This document shows positions 63,134-64,000 of a DNA stretch of 64,000 bases, piece by piece (position 1 is the stretch's first letter; each line of letters begins with the position of its first letter). The notes under the pieces were generated by a model. It saw only the letters and a list, made by a program, of their open reading frames with translations, was not told the DNA's origin and ran no database searches. This DNA comes from Thermoproteus uzoniensis 768-20 (GTDB lineage: Archaea > Thermoproteota > Thermoprotei > Thermoproteales > Thermoproteaceae), in NCBI RefSeq assembly GCF_000193375.1, contig NC_015315.1:1434622-1498621 (forward strand), in the 5' to 3' direction. The position numbers and the translations under genes were made by a program.

Positions 63134-64000
63134 ATGAAGGGCTTAAGTAGAACAGTCTCCATAGCTATCGCGGTTGTTGTGGTGATAATCATCGCCGCCA
63201 TCGCCCTCTATTACGCCACAAAGCCGGCGCCGCCCCAGACATCTGCGCCCACCACGTCGGTGGTGACCGTCACGACGACAAGCACGCCGCCCACCACGCC
63301 TCCGTTCAGCCTGAGCTCCCTCCTCAACCCCGACTTCGTCTGTAACCAGTTGCTCGGCGGCAAGACCGTGACCATATCTGTCTGGGACACATACGGTTCT
63401 ACCGAGGACCAAGCCTTTAACGTCACCCTCGCCTCCTTCACGCAGGCATATCCATGTATAAAGGTGCAGGTCACCCGCGGGGTCGGGATAGCCACCGCGA
63501 ACTTCGTCTCGGCCGCCAAGGCCGGCCAGGCGCCCAACGTCTATAGGGATACCAGCGACGACGCGGGCAAGCTGTTCGCCGGAGGCCTTCTGCTCAACGT
63601 GAGCCAGTACATCAACCCGGCCGACATAGAGGCGGCGTATATCCCCGTCGCCGTCGAGAACTTCATGTTGGGCAACTCCATCTACGGCCTTCCCGACAAC
63701 GTCAACTACATCGTGATGTACTACAACAAGAAGTTCCTGAACGACTCCCTGACGCAGAAGATGTTCGGAGTGAACGTAGATCAGCTCAACACCAACCAGC
63801 TACTCCAGCTGTGCCAGTACATAAACTCCACTTATAAGGTCTGGTGCATCGCCTACGGCGCCGGCCAGGAGTGGGGCTATAGGTTCGCCGCCTGGTTCAC
63901 CGGCTTCGGCGGGCAGATATTCGACGCTAAGGGCATGCCGCACCTCAACTCCACGGCCATGGTGAAGGCCGAGGAGTTCTGGTACAACATGACCTACGTC
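63134..64000 (+). CDS. sugar ABC transporter substrate-binding protein, 5' part
   Basis: The gene runs off the window end; 289 residues are visible. An N-terminal hydrophobic helix (VSIAIAVVVVIIIAAIALYY) and a Thr/Pro-rich linker are followed by a type I (maltose-binding-like) solute-binding domain: VTISVWDTYGSTEDQAFNVT, ANFVSAAKAGQAPNVYRDTS, then YGLPDNVNYIVMYYNKKFL and AAWFTGFGGQIFDAKG. No lipobox cysteine. The ATG at 63134 lies 23 nt from a TATA-like TTAAATATAAG. It is divergent from the GH57 gene, so it probably takes up the maltodextrins that enzyme releases. Confidence 0.9.
   Translation, partial: MKGLSRTVSIAIAVVVVIIIAAIALYYATKPAPPQTSAPTTSVVTVTTTSTPPTTPPFSLSSLLNPDFVCNQLLGGKTVTISVWDTYGSTEDQAFNVTLASFTQAYPCIKVQVTRGVGIATANFVSAAKAGQAPNVYRDTSDDAGKLFAGGLLLNVSQYINPADIEAAYIPVAVENFMLGNSIYGLPDNVNYIVMYYNKKFLNDSLTQKMFGVNVDQLNTNQLLQLCQYINSTYKVWCIAYGAGQEWGYRFAAWFTGFGGQIFDAKGMPHLNSTAMVKAEEFWYNMTYV

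Overview
This window is from a hyperthermophilic crenarchaeon of the family Thermoproteaceae, most likely Thermoproteus or a close Pyrobaculum relative. This rests on archaeal-only proteins (aIF6, aIF2 gamma, eL19, eL20/LX, prefoldin alpha, archaeal PEP carboxylase), two PaREP1-family genes, a tRNA-Thr with a non-canonical intron in the T-loop, a C/D box guide RNA, and many leaderless genes whose ATG or GTG lies 20-27 nt downstream of an A/T-rich TATA box. The genome is GC-rich, with clearly AT-rich inserts.

1-30 kb is mostly core genome. It holds PEP carboxylase, a CinA-like protein, a peroxiredoxin, an operon of THEP1 NTPase, PadR regulator and HypE/AIRS-like protein, and an SQR-like flavoprotein with a DUF1641 partner. 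It also has parts of a broken spc ribosomal cluster (uS14-uS8, then eL32-eL19-uL18 after an intervening serine recombinase, DUF429 protein and phosphoribosyltransferase). CTP synthase, NuoA and aIF6 follow, then two information-processing clusters: LX-PfdA-FtsY and SecE-Spt5-uL11-uL1-uL10. Mevalonate kinase, uridine phosphorylase, Hsp20, aIF2 gamma and a four-gene BMP-type nucleoside ABC transporter complete this part. The transporter and the phosphorylase together suggest nucleoside uptake and salvage.

30-56 kb is accessory. It opens with a winged-helix-like gene, a small unknown gene and an ATPase with a nuclease-like motif. After the intron-containing tRNA-Thr comes an AT-rich sacsin-like ATPase with a DUF3883-type C-terminus and a 1363-residue two-P-loop TPR protein. 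Next is a frameshifted amino-acid-kinase (lysZ/argB-like) relic. At the centre, a two-gene AT-rich operon encodes a short MID-PIWI Argonaute that appears catalytically dead, plus a cysteine-rich partner. Divergent from it is an operon of DUF1156 DNA methylase, DUF499 ATPase, a small unknown protein and an SNF2 helicase with a DUF3883-type end, resembling the archaeal helicase-methylase-ATPase defence cassettes. A HepT-like/MNT pair with a damaged HepT, two PaREP1 genes and a stand-alone copy of the domain found at 30.1 kb close the region. I read 33-53 kb as a multi-system defence island; the Argonaute pair next to the methylase-ATPase-helicase operon is the best candidate for something undescribed.

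56-64 kb returns to core metabolism: a degenerate translation-factor-like protein, a 2-oxoacid:ferredoxin oxidoreductase (delta-alpha-beta operon with a divergent gamma gene), and an exported GH57 glycosidase divergent from a sugar ABC substrate-binding protein that runs off the window end.
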